21,685 nt of DNA from Physocladia obscura (GCA_027596945.1 JADGJH010000303.1:1-21685); one strand, 5' to 3'. Positions 10,801-19,285 are shown, counted from the stretch's first letter. The notes: a model not told the origin generated them from the letters alone. Numbers and translations are program-made.

Positions 10801-13800
10801 ATGGAAATTTTGATGCAATCTTTAATGAAATTGAATGATTCTCGAAAGAGCTCGCTGAATAGCCAACCAGAAGAATGCAAAAATGAATTGAATCTGCCAC
10901 TAACCCGTCAGTATGCCGAATTATATTCAGAAAATGCAAAAAAAATTCTGTTCGATGAGATGCAAAATATTGATACTGACAACAGCGATGGAATAGTCAA
11001 CGCGGGTAGTTTAGACTTACAATCTTCGTCGCCAAAAATTTATTCTCAAATTGAATCAGAATTGGACTTGCAATATCTTCAAATGAGCAAATTAGATCTT
11101 AAAAACGAAAAAGGTGTGGAACTGTCAGTTTGTTTTTTCCTCTTTGAATCGAAACTTTGATTCTAAATTTCTAATCGACCTCAAATTTATTTAAAGAGAT
11201 AACGCCAAACACGAGCGTAAATGGTATTCAATCTCAGGAAGCACGAAGACATGAGAAATTTGAGGAAAGAAGTGGTGATTTTTTTTTTCTTCTATAATTT
11301 TTTCACATGTGAAAGTCCATTCTCATATTGAAATTTTGGCTAGCTGCAGAAATTCAAGTTGAAAAAATGCAAGCTAAAGAAGACATAGTATTAGATTTAA
11401 AACCTGTTGAGCTAAACATTTTGGAGCAAGCTCTAGCAGAAATATATATTTCAGCAAAATCAGAACAGGAACAAATTGCACAAAAAAATAAAATGCATTC
11501 CTTAGAAGACATTAAAGATAGCTATGTAAATATAGAGCCATTGATGCAATCTGTAATAAGCATCAATAACTCCCGAAGCTCTATTTCTTCCAGCAATATT
11601 TCCAGCAACATACATGCAGTTCAGGCATCTAAATATGAAGATGAAGGCGTGCACAAATATACCAATGACAAGATTTTGGCGCAAAACTATATAGATTCAG
11701 AATTCGAGACTTTTCAAGATTCTCAACGGCCAAGTTCAATCTCCAGTAACAAAAGAATAAGCTTCAACTCAGTCAGAACTTCATTAACAGATAAAGCAAG
11801 TCTAAATAAACATGATTTTAACGAAAATAGTCTCATTGAGATCAAAAAATTGGCTGATGATAACACTTCAAATTCAAATGATTACCAAGAACTATTGGGC
11901 ATTTCTTCAGAAATGACAGAAAATAATTTCGAATCTTCGCAGAAACTAGCTAGTACCAACGACAGTGAAAAATTAAAACTGAAACTCCAAGAAATTTACT
12001 CAGATACTTCATCAAATTTACTGACTGAAAGTGATGATAGGAACATTAATGCAGGAATTTCTTCAAAAATTTTGGAGCAAGCAATGGCTGATATATCCAA
12101 AACAACTACGACGGCGCAAATGGAAAAAATTACTGATAAAAATTCAGACATTGAGTATGAATTCAAGCAGATTAATAATGATTTTGACATATCAGTTGTG
12201 ATGCAATCTCTAATGAGGCTTGAGTCTTCAATTCCAGAAACAAATGCAATAGACAATGACAAGAATCTTTCTCTACTTGATACCACCTCTCAAACAAAAG
12301 AAATTGCCGAATTTTTGAAAGGAACTGGAAGTCAATTTCAATCACGAAACTCCCTATCAAACACAGTCGCTGCGTTTTTGTCAACTTGGGGGAAAAATTC
12401 GCCAAGTCCAAGACAAAGCATTCAAAATAGCGTATCAGATAGATTAAATGAAAGTGGGCCATCAAAGTCGACTTTGAATATATCTGATGTTGCAGTTGAA
12501 AAAGTTTCGCCAGTTTCTGTCAATGTTAGTATTTTGGATCAGGCTATGGCGGATATTTATCGAGATAGCAGTACGAATAAAGACAAAAGCGTAGTAGACG
12601 AAAGGACAGAAGCTGAATCCACCATTGCTGGGAAAGATTCAGTTGATATGTCTGCTGTGATGCAGTCATTGATGAGCCTTGAATCTTTAGATAATCAAGT
12701 GAAATCAACAGCTCCGAAAAGCGCAAGTGGAAGTCAAAATTCATTCTTGCAATTGAATTCTTCTGCCAAATCTACAAGAAGAAGCTCTGCTTATTCGTTA
12801 AAAAGTCAATCAAATCATTCAAACTCTAGAATAAACGATGGTATTTCACATCAAAACTTCGCTTAACTATTAATTTGTTTAAACAAATGCAAAACCAGGA
12901 ACTTTGAGCATGTCACATCACAGTGTTCGAAACAGCAACGATAAAAACTTAAAACGGATGGAGTCGTTCGAAAATAAACAGATTGATAACAATTTTGAAA
13001 GTTTAGTGGAAAAATCAGCTCCTGAAACATCAAAAAGTTTTAGAAGCAGTTCAAAGGCTTCAATTAATTCGTCTCAAGAGCTTTTGGGTCAATTTGGTGC
13101 AACAATAGCCAACAACATGCCAATAACTCCACATACTCTTTCTCAATATTTAGGTGGGTCAATTTTAGCAAGAAATAATGATTTTGACAACTCTTTAGAC
13201 AGCAGAAAAGAAAATTCACAAATTCGTACTCAAAATCGGGAAACTCTATCCAACAGATCGCAAAGTCCAAAAAATAATTCACTTTCAAATATCAAAATAA
13301 GAAATACGCAAGCGGAAGAGGAGCTGTTCGCTCTAGAGGAAAAAATTGAAAATTTTTCTTCAACTCCTTCAGAAAATTTTCACAACTTGGAAAACGGTAT
13401 AACAAACAGATTTAACGCTGAAGATTCAGAAATAAACGATAAGGAAGGAAACAGTCTCCAAAGTAGTGCAAGAGATTCGATTATTGCAATTTCCGAAGCT
13501 GAAGTAAATCCGACTTCAAAGCCAGAAAATATTGAAACAAACGCAGGAAATACTGAAAAAAAGCCAATAAATTATCTTGAAAACATTCCCTTCAATAGTT
13601 TCCAAGGTATATCTAAATTGCCATCGGACGATTTAAAATATAATCCTTATTACATAGTCGCAAATAACGCTTCACAACTTGATCTGAGGAATAACGACAG
13701 CATTGAAAATGTTTCGAAACCACCTGGAGAAAATTCCGCAAGCTTGAAAAACAGTGCTCGAAACAGCATAACTAGTGGCAAATTTAGTCTTCATTTGACT

Positions 13801-16571
13801 AAAAACACCAAGAGTATTTTAAGTACACCACCAGAAAATTTCCAAATAATTCATAACAATGACAGAAATAATGACACAACTGGCAAAAATGCTGAGAAAT
13901 TGGAACTTTCTGACAAGCAAGAAATAAATTCTGATGCGAAATTTTCAGTATCGCACAACAAAAGCACTGACAATAGCAGTTTTAGAAACTCAATTGATTC
14001 ATTGAAAAATTCTTCAAATATTTCGGCATCAAATGACGGTCTTGGGCTGAAATTAAGTCAAAATAGTAGCCTAAAGAGCCTAATCCATTCTTCGCAAAAA
14101 GAGTTGAAGCGTTCCAGTGTGACTGTAAACCGCGACCTCAATACGCTTAATTTTGAAAAGCAATCAAAAATACCACCAGAAAATCTGTACGAAAGTTTGC
14201 GGAACGGTGCTAGAAATAATGTCTCAACGCCTAGAAATTTCGCAGATTTTGATGAAGCAAAAATTTCGAACGATCATGAGAGTGCAAAAAACTCATGTCA
14301 TTCCTTACAATTGAACCTTTCGCAATTAGCAATTAATGAAAATTTAAACTCAGTTGCAATCAGCAAAGAAAATATATCAGCGGCCTCACCTAAAAATCTA
14401 CCAGAAAGTTTGAACGACAGTGCAAAAAACAGCATGACGATATCCAAAAAATTTACCACTGATTTTGAAAATCACAGCAGAAGAGAATCGATTGATTCTT
14501 TGCAGTCAAAATTCAGCCAGTCTCAAACAGTTAACAATGAAAACTTGGAAATCAGCGATGAAAGCATATTAGTCAGATCATCTAAAAATCCTCGACAAAT
14601 TTTTACAAACAGTTCAAGAAACAGTACTACGTCAGTCAGAAATCTTGTCATCAACTCGAATGACAGTAAACAACCAACTAATCAAAATAGCAACAGCAGC
14701 AGCAGGAGTAGTAGTACAAGAGCCTCGACTCAATCAGTATATCTTTCCAATGTGGCAGCAAACCAAATTTCAAACTTCTATGCAAGAAATATTGAAATGA
14801 TATCAACCACACCGCCCAATAATCCAGCAGATCAAAATAGCACTGAAAATAGTGGCATGGCAGTTAAAAGACCTGCCACTGACTTTAATGACATCACAGC
14901 ACCAAAAAATCAAGAGGATAGTAGTAATGCAAGAAATTCAATTCAATTTTTGGAAAATAATTTGAATCTTTCAAGTGTGACAACTAATGAAACCTCAGAA
15001 TTCGATACAGTCAGTGAAAAATATGCATCAACCACACAACCATCCGAAAATCCTGATCAAAATCCGCCAAGCAGAGTAAGAAATTATGATGTCACAGCAA
15101 ACAAGATTAAAATTGACTTTAATGGGATTAATCAGAATGCAAGTACAAGAAATTCAATTCATTCTTTGCAGCATGAAACTTCAGAGTCCAACTCTGTCAC
15201 CGCTCTTTACGGTTCGCAAAACAGTGAAAGAAACGATTGCAGAGCCGTACCAACAAGCAGAGAAATTACAAATGATTCCGAAAACCGCAAAAAATCATCA
15301 TTAAATCAAAGTAGCAGTTTAAAAAACTCAATTTACAGTTTAAAAAACCTCGTGAATCTTTCCAATACATCAACAAACGAGCTTACAGAGAAAAAAACGC
15401 GATCTAACAAAAGTTTTACGGCGCTTTTTTCTGCATCTGATAAAGAATCGCTTGTTTCTCATGTATCGAAAAGTAATGATATCGTGCCAACAAAACCGCC
15501 ACCGCTTACAAACAGCATCAAAAGTAGTAGCAGCAATAGTAGCATTCGAAATCTGTCTAGAGTAGCAGTATCGCAACCATCTTTGTCGCAGACGAGTAGT
15601 GCTACTGCTGAACCAACAATTGCAACTCAAGCAAACGGCCTTCGAAATACTCAAGAAATTCTAAAGAGCAGATGCGGTAGTGGAAGTAGCAGTATTAATA
15701 CTGGAAATAACATCAATAAATTGTCGTCGTCATCTTCACTCAAACAACGACCACATCTTCCTTCAAAACACTCAAGCAAAGAAAGTTTATCAGTGACGCT
15801 TCAAAAAGCACGTTCTTTAATTGAAAAATCACAGGAGGCATTAATAACAGCCAAGAACGAATCAAATAACGCTATCATTGCAGCGACTGCAGCCGAAAAT
15901 TTGCCACAACAAGAAAAGAATCACCAAAAAACAGCTGCAGTGACTACAACCACCACCGCCAAAGAGAATTATCATCAAATTGAATCGTCTGTCTTGCCAC
16001 ATCAAGATGCCGTCGCGAAAGGATGGACTCCAGACCCTGCATTACTTGATTTAGAATATCCGTCCGCGAACTCTTTGAAAATAGACTCCACAGAAGATTT
16101 TGCGGCCCCGTCTACGGAATCTATAAATGAAGTACCACTTTCAACACAAGTACTACTACCATTGCATCCTTCCGTCCCAACAACTGGCACAATACCGCTG
16201 AAATCTGCAGCGAACAGTGGGTTGAAAAGAGCAAGCAAGCCATCGAGTCTGAAAGGTGGAAGAAATGGCAGTAATGGTGGCGGTGGTGCGCAGCAGCTCT
16301 CTTCTTATACACAGATTAATGGAACAAGTTCAAGCAAGAGTTTGAAGGCAATGTTTGACACACATCCTCCAACTGTCAAAGAGTATGTGCCTGAAGTACC
16401 ACGAGAAAGTACGGCAACTGGAAGGGGCGAGGATTCGCGTGATTCTGGTTCGGCGAATGCAGTGTCGGTTTGGGATGATATATTGAGTTATGGTTTGTGT
16501 TTATCAACTCCATTTATTTATTTATTTTAATTCTCTTCATTATTATAGATTTAAATGCAAGAAAATATTGA
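4810..16571 (+). CDS. Giant low-complexity repeat protein with ERICH3-like N-terminus (15 exons, 3,653 aa)
   Basis: Exons: 4810-5072, 5123-5191, 5238-5322, 5369-5497, 5551-5616, 5681-6238, 6293-8927, 8979-9053, 9112-9259, 9307-10409, 10475-11113, 11197-11274, 11344-12840, 12899-16492, 16549-16571. All introns are GT-AG, 46-83 bp, and the sum is exactly 10,962 nt ending in TGA. The start is the first ATG; no upstream ATG is in frame. Residues about 112-160 carry DNRLQDYFSNKSIRSHLL followed by GLITETGQVLPQKDF. This resembles the N-terminus of animal ERICH3 (DKHLAGYFNN..IRRHLLRSGLI), a protein reported in primary cilia. A Lys/Arg-rich helical segment follows to about residue 300. The rest is acidic and then Ser/Asn-rich, predicted disordered, with three internal repeat families and one short coiled coil (about 3410-3455). 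I see no ERICH3 DUF4590 domain, signal peptide or membrane segment. Function is inferred only: a ciliary or cytoskeletal scaffold in the zoospore. The exon chain is well supported by frame continuity; the ERICH3 link is moderate. Confidence 0.72.
5238..5420 (+). other. ERICH3-like N-terminal module (exons 3-4 of the giant gene)
   Basis: After splicing, this stretch encodes a Tyr/Leu-rich helix (HYEPLLDNRLQDYF), the NKSIRSHLLKVGLI segment and then a Thr-Gly turn and a Lys-rich tail (KDFKKKQ). Spacing and key residues (YF.N..IR.HLL..GLIT..G..L..K) agree with what I recall of vertebrate ERICH3. The motif is interrupted by the intron 5323-5368 between GL and IT. Choosing the acceptor at 5237 for the preceding intron is what keeps the frame. 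The nearer AG at 5218 would give a TGA four codons later. Confidence 0.6.
7028..7430 (+). repeat. Three protein repeats with LKYESDF motif (giant gene, residues about 636-769)
   Basis: Three degenerate copies start at 7028, 7199 and 7340 (57 and 47 codons apart). Each begins LKYES(K/D)F(D/E) and continues about 10 residues later with L..Q(Q)(I/V)(D/E)..L(I/V)E(E/K), then an acidic and Leu/Phe patch. Between motifs the spacers are unalike in length and content. The repeats sit within exon 7 and no similar known domain comes to mind. Confidence 0.75.
9854..12686 (+). repeat. Bipartite LEQAMADIY / MQSLMRL repeat array (giant gene, residues about 1526-2397)
   Basis: Five full copies at 10103-10246, 10690-10842, 11418-11573, 12069-12230 and 12531-12686. 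Each has half A, (V/I)L(E/D)QA(M/L)x(D/E)(I/V), then a 30-40 residue acidic/Ser spacer, then half B, (V/L)MQS(L/V)(M/I)x(L/I)(N/E). A half-B-only relic lies at 9854-9898 (NMTALLVSLLSLDSK). Copies start 154-217 residues apart with unconserved linkers between. The halves look like two short amphipathic helices that may pair, or bind a partner, within a disordered chain. Copy 1 lies near the end of exon 10, copy 2 is in exon 11, and copies 3-5 are in exon 13. Known family: none that I recognise. Confidence 0.85.
13441..15480 (+). repeat. Long Ser/Asn-rich protein repeats with A(R/K)NS and NSxxSL motifs (giant gene, residues about 2630-3309)
   Basis: About seven degenerate units of roughly 90-110 residues. 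A typical unit runs: RNSI.SL(Q/K)..L(N/S)LS..T.NE, then a Ser/Thr stretch, then (T/P)PEN......(S/N)(A/S)(R/K)NS.T...(K/R)(F/N), then a DF(N/E) patch before the next NSI.SL. Examples of the ARNS-type core occur in the stretches 13450-13490, 13740-13790, 14200-14240, 14410-14450, 14600-14640, 14920-14970 and 15130-15170. All lie in exon 14. Composition (Ser, Asn, Thr) indicates disorder; the many Ser next to Arg/Lys could be kinase sites. Confidence 0.6.
15781..15920 (+). other. Short predicted coiled coil near the C-terminus of the giant protein
   Basis: Encodes VTLQKARSLIEKSQEALI and a following Ala/Asn/Glu helix (residues about 3410-3455) with hydrophobic residues at heptad-like spacing (L..A..L...S..AL). 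It is the most helix-prone stretch in the otherwise Ser/Asn-rich last 1,200 residues. Judged by eye only. Confidence 0.4.
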
Positions 16572-16578
16572 TGGAGAA

Positions 16579-16586
16579 TATATAAG
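16579..16586 (+). promoter_or_regulatory. Possible TATA element of the ATP15 gene
   Basis: TATATAAG lies 8 bp after the stop codon of the giant gene and 61-68 bp before the ATP15 start codon. The distance suits a core promoter in the very short intergenic gap, but AT-rich sequence gives such matches by chance. Confidence 0.3.
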
Positions 16587-16646
16587 TAGCAGGGGTTTTT
16601 TATTTTAGAATCAATTCAATTTTGTCTACAGAAAAAGAAAAAAAAG

Positions 16647-17101
16647 ATGACTTTCTTTTGGCGTGAAGCTGGATTGACGTAAGCATCTGTAAACCCCGAC
16701 GAGCCTAGCTATCAAATCCATGGACGCTGAACCAGTTGCAGGTTTTGTACTGGAGCCACATCGAATATCGACTATCGAATTAAACCAACTGAACATATCC
16801 GAAATGACTGATTTAACTGTTGCGTTAAAAAAACCAAAAAAACAACCAAAACAACCAAAGGTACCTACAAGTATCCAACATTGCAGCGAGCGCTCTTCGC
16901 AGAGCGTTGAAGCCAGAGGCGAGAATCTTAGCGTTGAAGAGAGAGGAGCAATTTGTCAAGGTGTCAAAGTGGGCTGACGGAAAACCCGGCGAAATTGTGA
17001 GTATTAAATTGTGAATGAAAGTTATTTTGGCTTTTTTACGCGGTACTTTTTGATATTTGAAAAATAATGAACAGAAACTGCTCTATAAGGAAGATTCTTG
17101 A
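16647..17101 (+). CDS. ATP15: Mitochondrial ATP synthase subunit epsilon (F1 central stalk), 64 aa, three exons
   Basis: Exons 16647-16678, 16861-16996 and 17075-17101 join in frame to 64 codons plus TGA, the usual size for this subunit (about 50-65 residues). The start MTFFWREAGLTYL and the following SNIAASALRRALKP match the family's N-terminal pattern W(R/K)xAGLxYxxYxNIxAxxxRxALK. The later KVSKWADGKPGE block matches the animal K.KWTNGKQGE-type region. The product sits in the F1 rotor foot with gamma and delta in the mitochondrial matrix; the family has no cleaved presequence and none is seen. Intron 1 (182 bp) is much longer than the others here and splits the Thr codon in GLTYL. Intron 2 is 78 bp. 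The gene starts 75 bp after the giant gene's stop on the same strand. AATAAA at 17178 is a plausible polyadenylation signal. Confidence 0.9.
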
Positions 17102-17177
17102 ACAGATGCAGACTTATCAAACGAAGACAAATTTGATGATCAACTTTTTTAGAGAAGATGTTGAGTATAGTTGAAAT

Positions 17178-17183
17178 AATAAA
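17178..17183 (+). terminator. Polyadenylation signal, ATP15
   Basis: AATAAA 76 bp after the ATP15 stop codon, followed by a T-rich tract at about 17196-17220. Position and downstream T-richness suit a cleavage and polyadenylation site. Confidence 0.5.
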
Positions 17184-17251
17184 CTGCACTCAGTTTCTTT
17201 TATTTTTTTTTTTTTTGTTTTAATCGACGCAGACACAACCGTTGGTCGAGG

Positions 17252-17267
17252 CACGTGACTGGCCAAT
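17252..17267. promoter_or_regulatory. E-box (CACGTGAC) plus CCAAT box
   Basis: CACGTGAC at 17252-17259 is followed after one base by GGCCAAT at 17261-17267. They lie at the start of a GC-richer island (about 17222-17480) that contrasts with the AT-rich surroundings. Tandem CACGTG and CCAAT sites are common in promoters of fungal housekeeping genes. The likely target is whatever transcript covers the Fap7/AK6-like fragment, or an unannotated transcript in either direction. No binding evidence is available here. Confidence 0.35.
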
Positions 17268-17379
17268 GACAGCGACGACGATGGTGCAATCGACGGAGCT
17301 GCGTGCGGCACATGGAAGTTGGGAATAGTGGCAGAGAATGTTTCTCTTTTGGCCTTTTGGTCAATCGAGCTGCCTCGAG

Positions 17380-17562
17380 AAAAAAATTGCCAAAAATATT
17401 GAGTGTGAAATCGCAGACATTGTGCTGCTCGAGGCCCACGACTCATCATCCGAAATTGTTGTCGAACTGCGGTCCGAATCTGTTGAGGATATGGATGACA
17501 ACATTGCCTCTATTGAAATCTGGATCCTGCACGAGAATAAATTATTACTATTTTGTAAATAA
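17380..17562 (+). pseudogene. FAP7: C-terminal fragment of Fap7/AK6-type adenylate kinase
   Basis: A plus-strand frame encodes EKKIAKNIECEIADIVLLEA and then SEIVVELRSESVEDMDDNI and IEIWI, ending at TAA 17560-17562. It matches the last third of AK6/Fap7 (human: [20 protein letters not shown]... EEIV..L.S...EELE.NV..I..WI). Fap7 is an atypical adenylate kinase/ATPase needed for 18S rRNA 3' processing in late 40S maturation. The N-terminal two thirds, with the P-loop GTPGxGKT and the DYHGC region, are not found. There are only about 280 bp between the ATP15 stop and this fragment, too little for them, and that space holds a poly(A) signal and T-tract. The frame is clean over 60 codons, so it is either a young truncated copy or a terminal exon spliced to something I cannot see. 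Confidence 0.55.
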
Positions 17563-18147
17563 TATGATGTTGAGTTAGAACTATGCGGTGTTGAAGGAGA
17601 AGGATGTGCTGAACTTATGTTTGCAAATAAATTTTTTCAAACACAAAAAGGTGAGAGATTGGACAAAGCAACGTCCCAATCCCAAAGTCCTACCGCTGCC
17701 CCACCTTCCTTTTCCATGCATCGAAAACATGAAACAGCTGTACGGGATTCGGGATCTTGACGACCGTGCGGACAACTCTGGATGCCCTTCGCTTTTTTTT
17801 CTCTTTGATTCCTCTCCATACCACTTTTGCTTAATTTTTTCCAATACTGTCTCCCGCTGCTTTTCCTGCTTCATACTTTCCTTCTTCTAACACCACCTCG
17901 TCTCTCTTAATCGTCTCCCAAATCTCTCTCCGTCAAAAGAGAAAAAAAAGCATCTCGGCAAAAAAAAGCGAATTAATAAAAAGCATGCGAGATATAAAAA
18001 AATAAGGAGAGAGTCGGGAAAAAAAAAATGATGACACAGGAAACACCTCGCCAAATTGTCTTTTTTTCTTTCTTTGTCTTGCTTTCGTCGTCCGCCGACA
18101 ATGCGACGTGCTGAACCCGTTTTCTGATTCTTCTTCAGCTATTACTA
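17563..18147. other. Intergenic region upstream of PABPN1/Pab2, promoter and 5' UTR expected
   Basis: Contains plus-strand frame 17588-17890 (100 codons, no ATG-based domain that I recognise; includes a patch NMKQLYGIRDLDDRADNSGC) and a minus-strand frame over the same bases. Neither has recognisable homologues. From 17780 on the strand is strongly pyrimidine-rich (CTTTTTT, CTCTCTC), then purine-rich (17935-18030), then T-rich up to 18080. Such strand-biased tracts are common just upstream of fungal genes. No TATA box is evident. Confidence 0.4.
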
Positions 18148-18927
18148 ATGGCCGACCAGACTCAAATTATGGATGCTGAGATGGACGAGGTGCGTTTTGT
18201 CTGTTTTTGCTAACCGTCATCCTAAAAAGAAAATTCGTACATATCATGGTTCCTTTTTTTACAGGAAATTGTCGCCATGAAAGCACGAGTGCAAGCAATG
18301 GAAGCCGAAGCTGCACAACTCAAAGTCATGCAAGAGCAAGTCGATAAAGACATGAACGTGGGCGTACTGAGCGACGCCGCCAAAGAAGACATTGACAACC
18401 GTTCTGTCTATGTAGGAAATGTGGACTACTCGTCAACCCCCGAAGAACTGCAATACCATTTCCAAGCGTGCGGGACTATCAATCGAATTACGATTCTGTG
18501 CGACAAGTGGACGGGACATCCGAAAGGATTCGCGTATGTGGAGTTTGCTGATGCCATGAGTGTGCCAATTGCTGTAACTTTGAATGAGTCTTTGTTTAAA
18601 GGGAGATTGATTAAGGTTTGCTTTTTTGTTTGTTTTTATTTTGTCACTTGTTTTATTCTGAAAAACAGTTAAATTTTTTTTTTGTAGGTTACTGCGAAAC
18701 GCACAAATTTCCCTGCTTTTATGCGTGGAGGGTATCGTGGAGTGCCGCGTGGAAGAGGTGCATACCGTGGTGGAGCCATCCGTGGTGGTTTCGACCGTGG
18801 GGGATTTGGAAGAGGTCGTCCTCCATACAGGTTTCGTTTATTTTTAAACATGCACCAATGCTAAAGAAAAAAAAAAAATTTTGTTTAAAATAACAGAGCT
18901 CGTCGTGGCTATTTCCAACCCTATTAA
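18148..18927 (+). CDS. pab2: Nuclear poly(A)-binding protein, PABPN1/Pab2 type, 188 aa, four exons
   Basis: Exons 18148-18189, 18265-18615, 18688-18830 and 18897-18927 join to 188 codons plus TAA. An acidic start is followed by a helix (about residues 15-45, [20 protein letters not shown]), the coiled-coil region of this family. A single RRM spans about 61-135, with RNP2 VYVGNV (62-67) and RNP1 KGFAYVEF (101-108). An Arg/Gly-rich tail ([18 protein letters not shown] repeats) ends in [10 protein letters not shown], the site of arginine methylation and self-association in relatives. The order and the [19 protein letters not shown] block identify PABPN1/Pab2. It binds nascent poly(A) tails in the nucleus, sets tail length and feeds RNA surveillance. 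Length is close to S. pombe Pab2 (166) and shorter than human PABPN1 (306), lacking the Ala/Pro-rich N-terminus. Introns are 75, 72 and 66 bp. Exon 1 has only 14 codons. Confidence 0.95.
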
Positions 18928-18965
18928 TGTGTAACATCTTATCTGGAGATGGGAAATTCTTGATA

Positions 18966-18971
18966 AATAAA
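18966..18971 (+). terminator. Polyadenylation signal, PABPN1/Pab2
   Basis: AATAAA 39 bp after the stop codon, followed by an (AT)n and T-rich stretch at 18979-19000. Confidence 0.55.
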
Positions 18972-18991
18972 AAACGATGATATATATATAT

Positions 18992-19285
18992 TTATTTTTT
19001 GTGAATTGTATGGTGTGTGAATATTTCTGCAATCTTTACAACTTCATTTTCATCGCACTTACAATTATTGTCAATATGAAAAAAGTAATGGACTGTTCGA
19101 CCATTGATTAGTCTTGCTACTTTATTTGAACTAACCAACTTGACGTATTGACCCTTTTCTAATTTCTGTTCTGTTTGACGCAACTCATATGACTAACCAC
19201 ATCCTGCTCTCCCTGTAATCAATCGCAAATTCAATGGAATGTCATTATGTTGCCATTCAAAAGTTTTCATCATGAAACTAAGGTA
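18992..19285 (-). pseudogene. PIF1-like helicase fragment, probably from a Helitron
   Basis: Read right to left: FEWQHNDIPLNLRLITGRAGCG, then a TAG at 19195-19193 where the Walker A lysine should be, then SYELRQTEQKLEKGQYVKLV and KVARLINGRTVHYFFHIDNN. LRLI.G.AG.GKS and GVA...INGRT.HS...I are the first two conserved blocks of PIF1-family helicases (motif I, and motif Ia with the 'GRTIH' signature). These are common in Helitron Rep-Hel proteins. Everything after about 19000, including Walker B, is missing. The fragment begins in the 3' flank of PABPN1/Pab2, so the insertion or its erosion reached the gene's UTR. It could also be a chromosomal PIF1 paralogue relic; Helitron is more likely given the surroundings. 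Confidence 0.6.

Noticed and set aside
10188..10880. 230-codon minus-strand frame opposite exon 11 of the giant gene
   Set aside because: Its residues mirror the Ser/Glu-rich plus-strand code (Ser/Phe/Leu-rich antisense shadow) and there is no domain; the plus-strand frame continues across introns on both sides.
14690..14720. AGC/AGT triplet run as an independent microsatellite feature
   Set aside because: Short and interrupted; it merely encodes the Asn/Ser-rich run of exon 14.
16720..16977. 85-codon plus-strand ORF as a separate gene
   Set aside because: It overlaps ATP15 intron 1 and exon 2 in the wrong frame and shows no similarity, while the ATP15 reading explains the exon sequence.
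17117..17449. 110-codon minus-strand frame opposite the Fap7-like fragment
   Set aside because: No recognised motif; the plus-strand match to AK6 accounts for the coding look.
18844..18937. Minus-strand frames over the PABPN1/Pab2 Arg/Gly tail
   Set aside because: Shadows of the RGG-encoding sequence and its introns.
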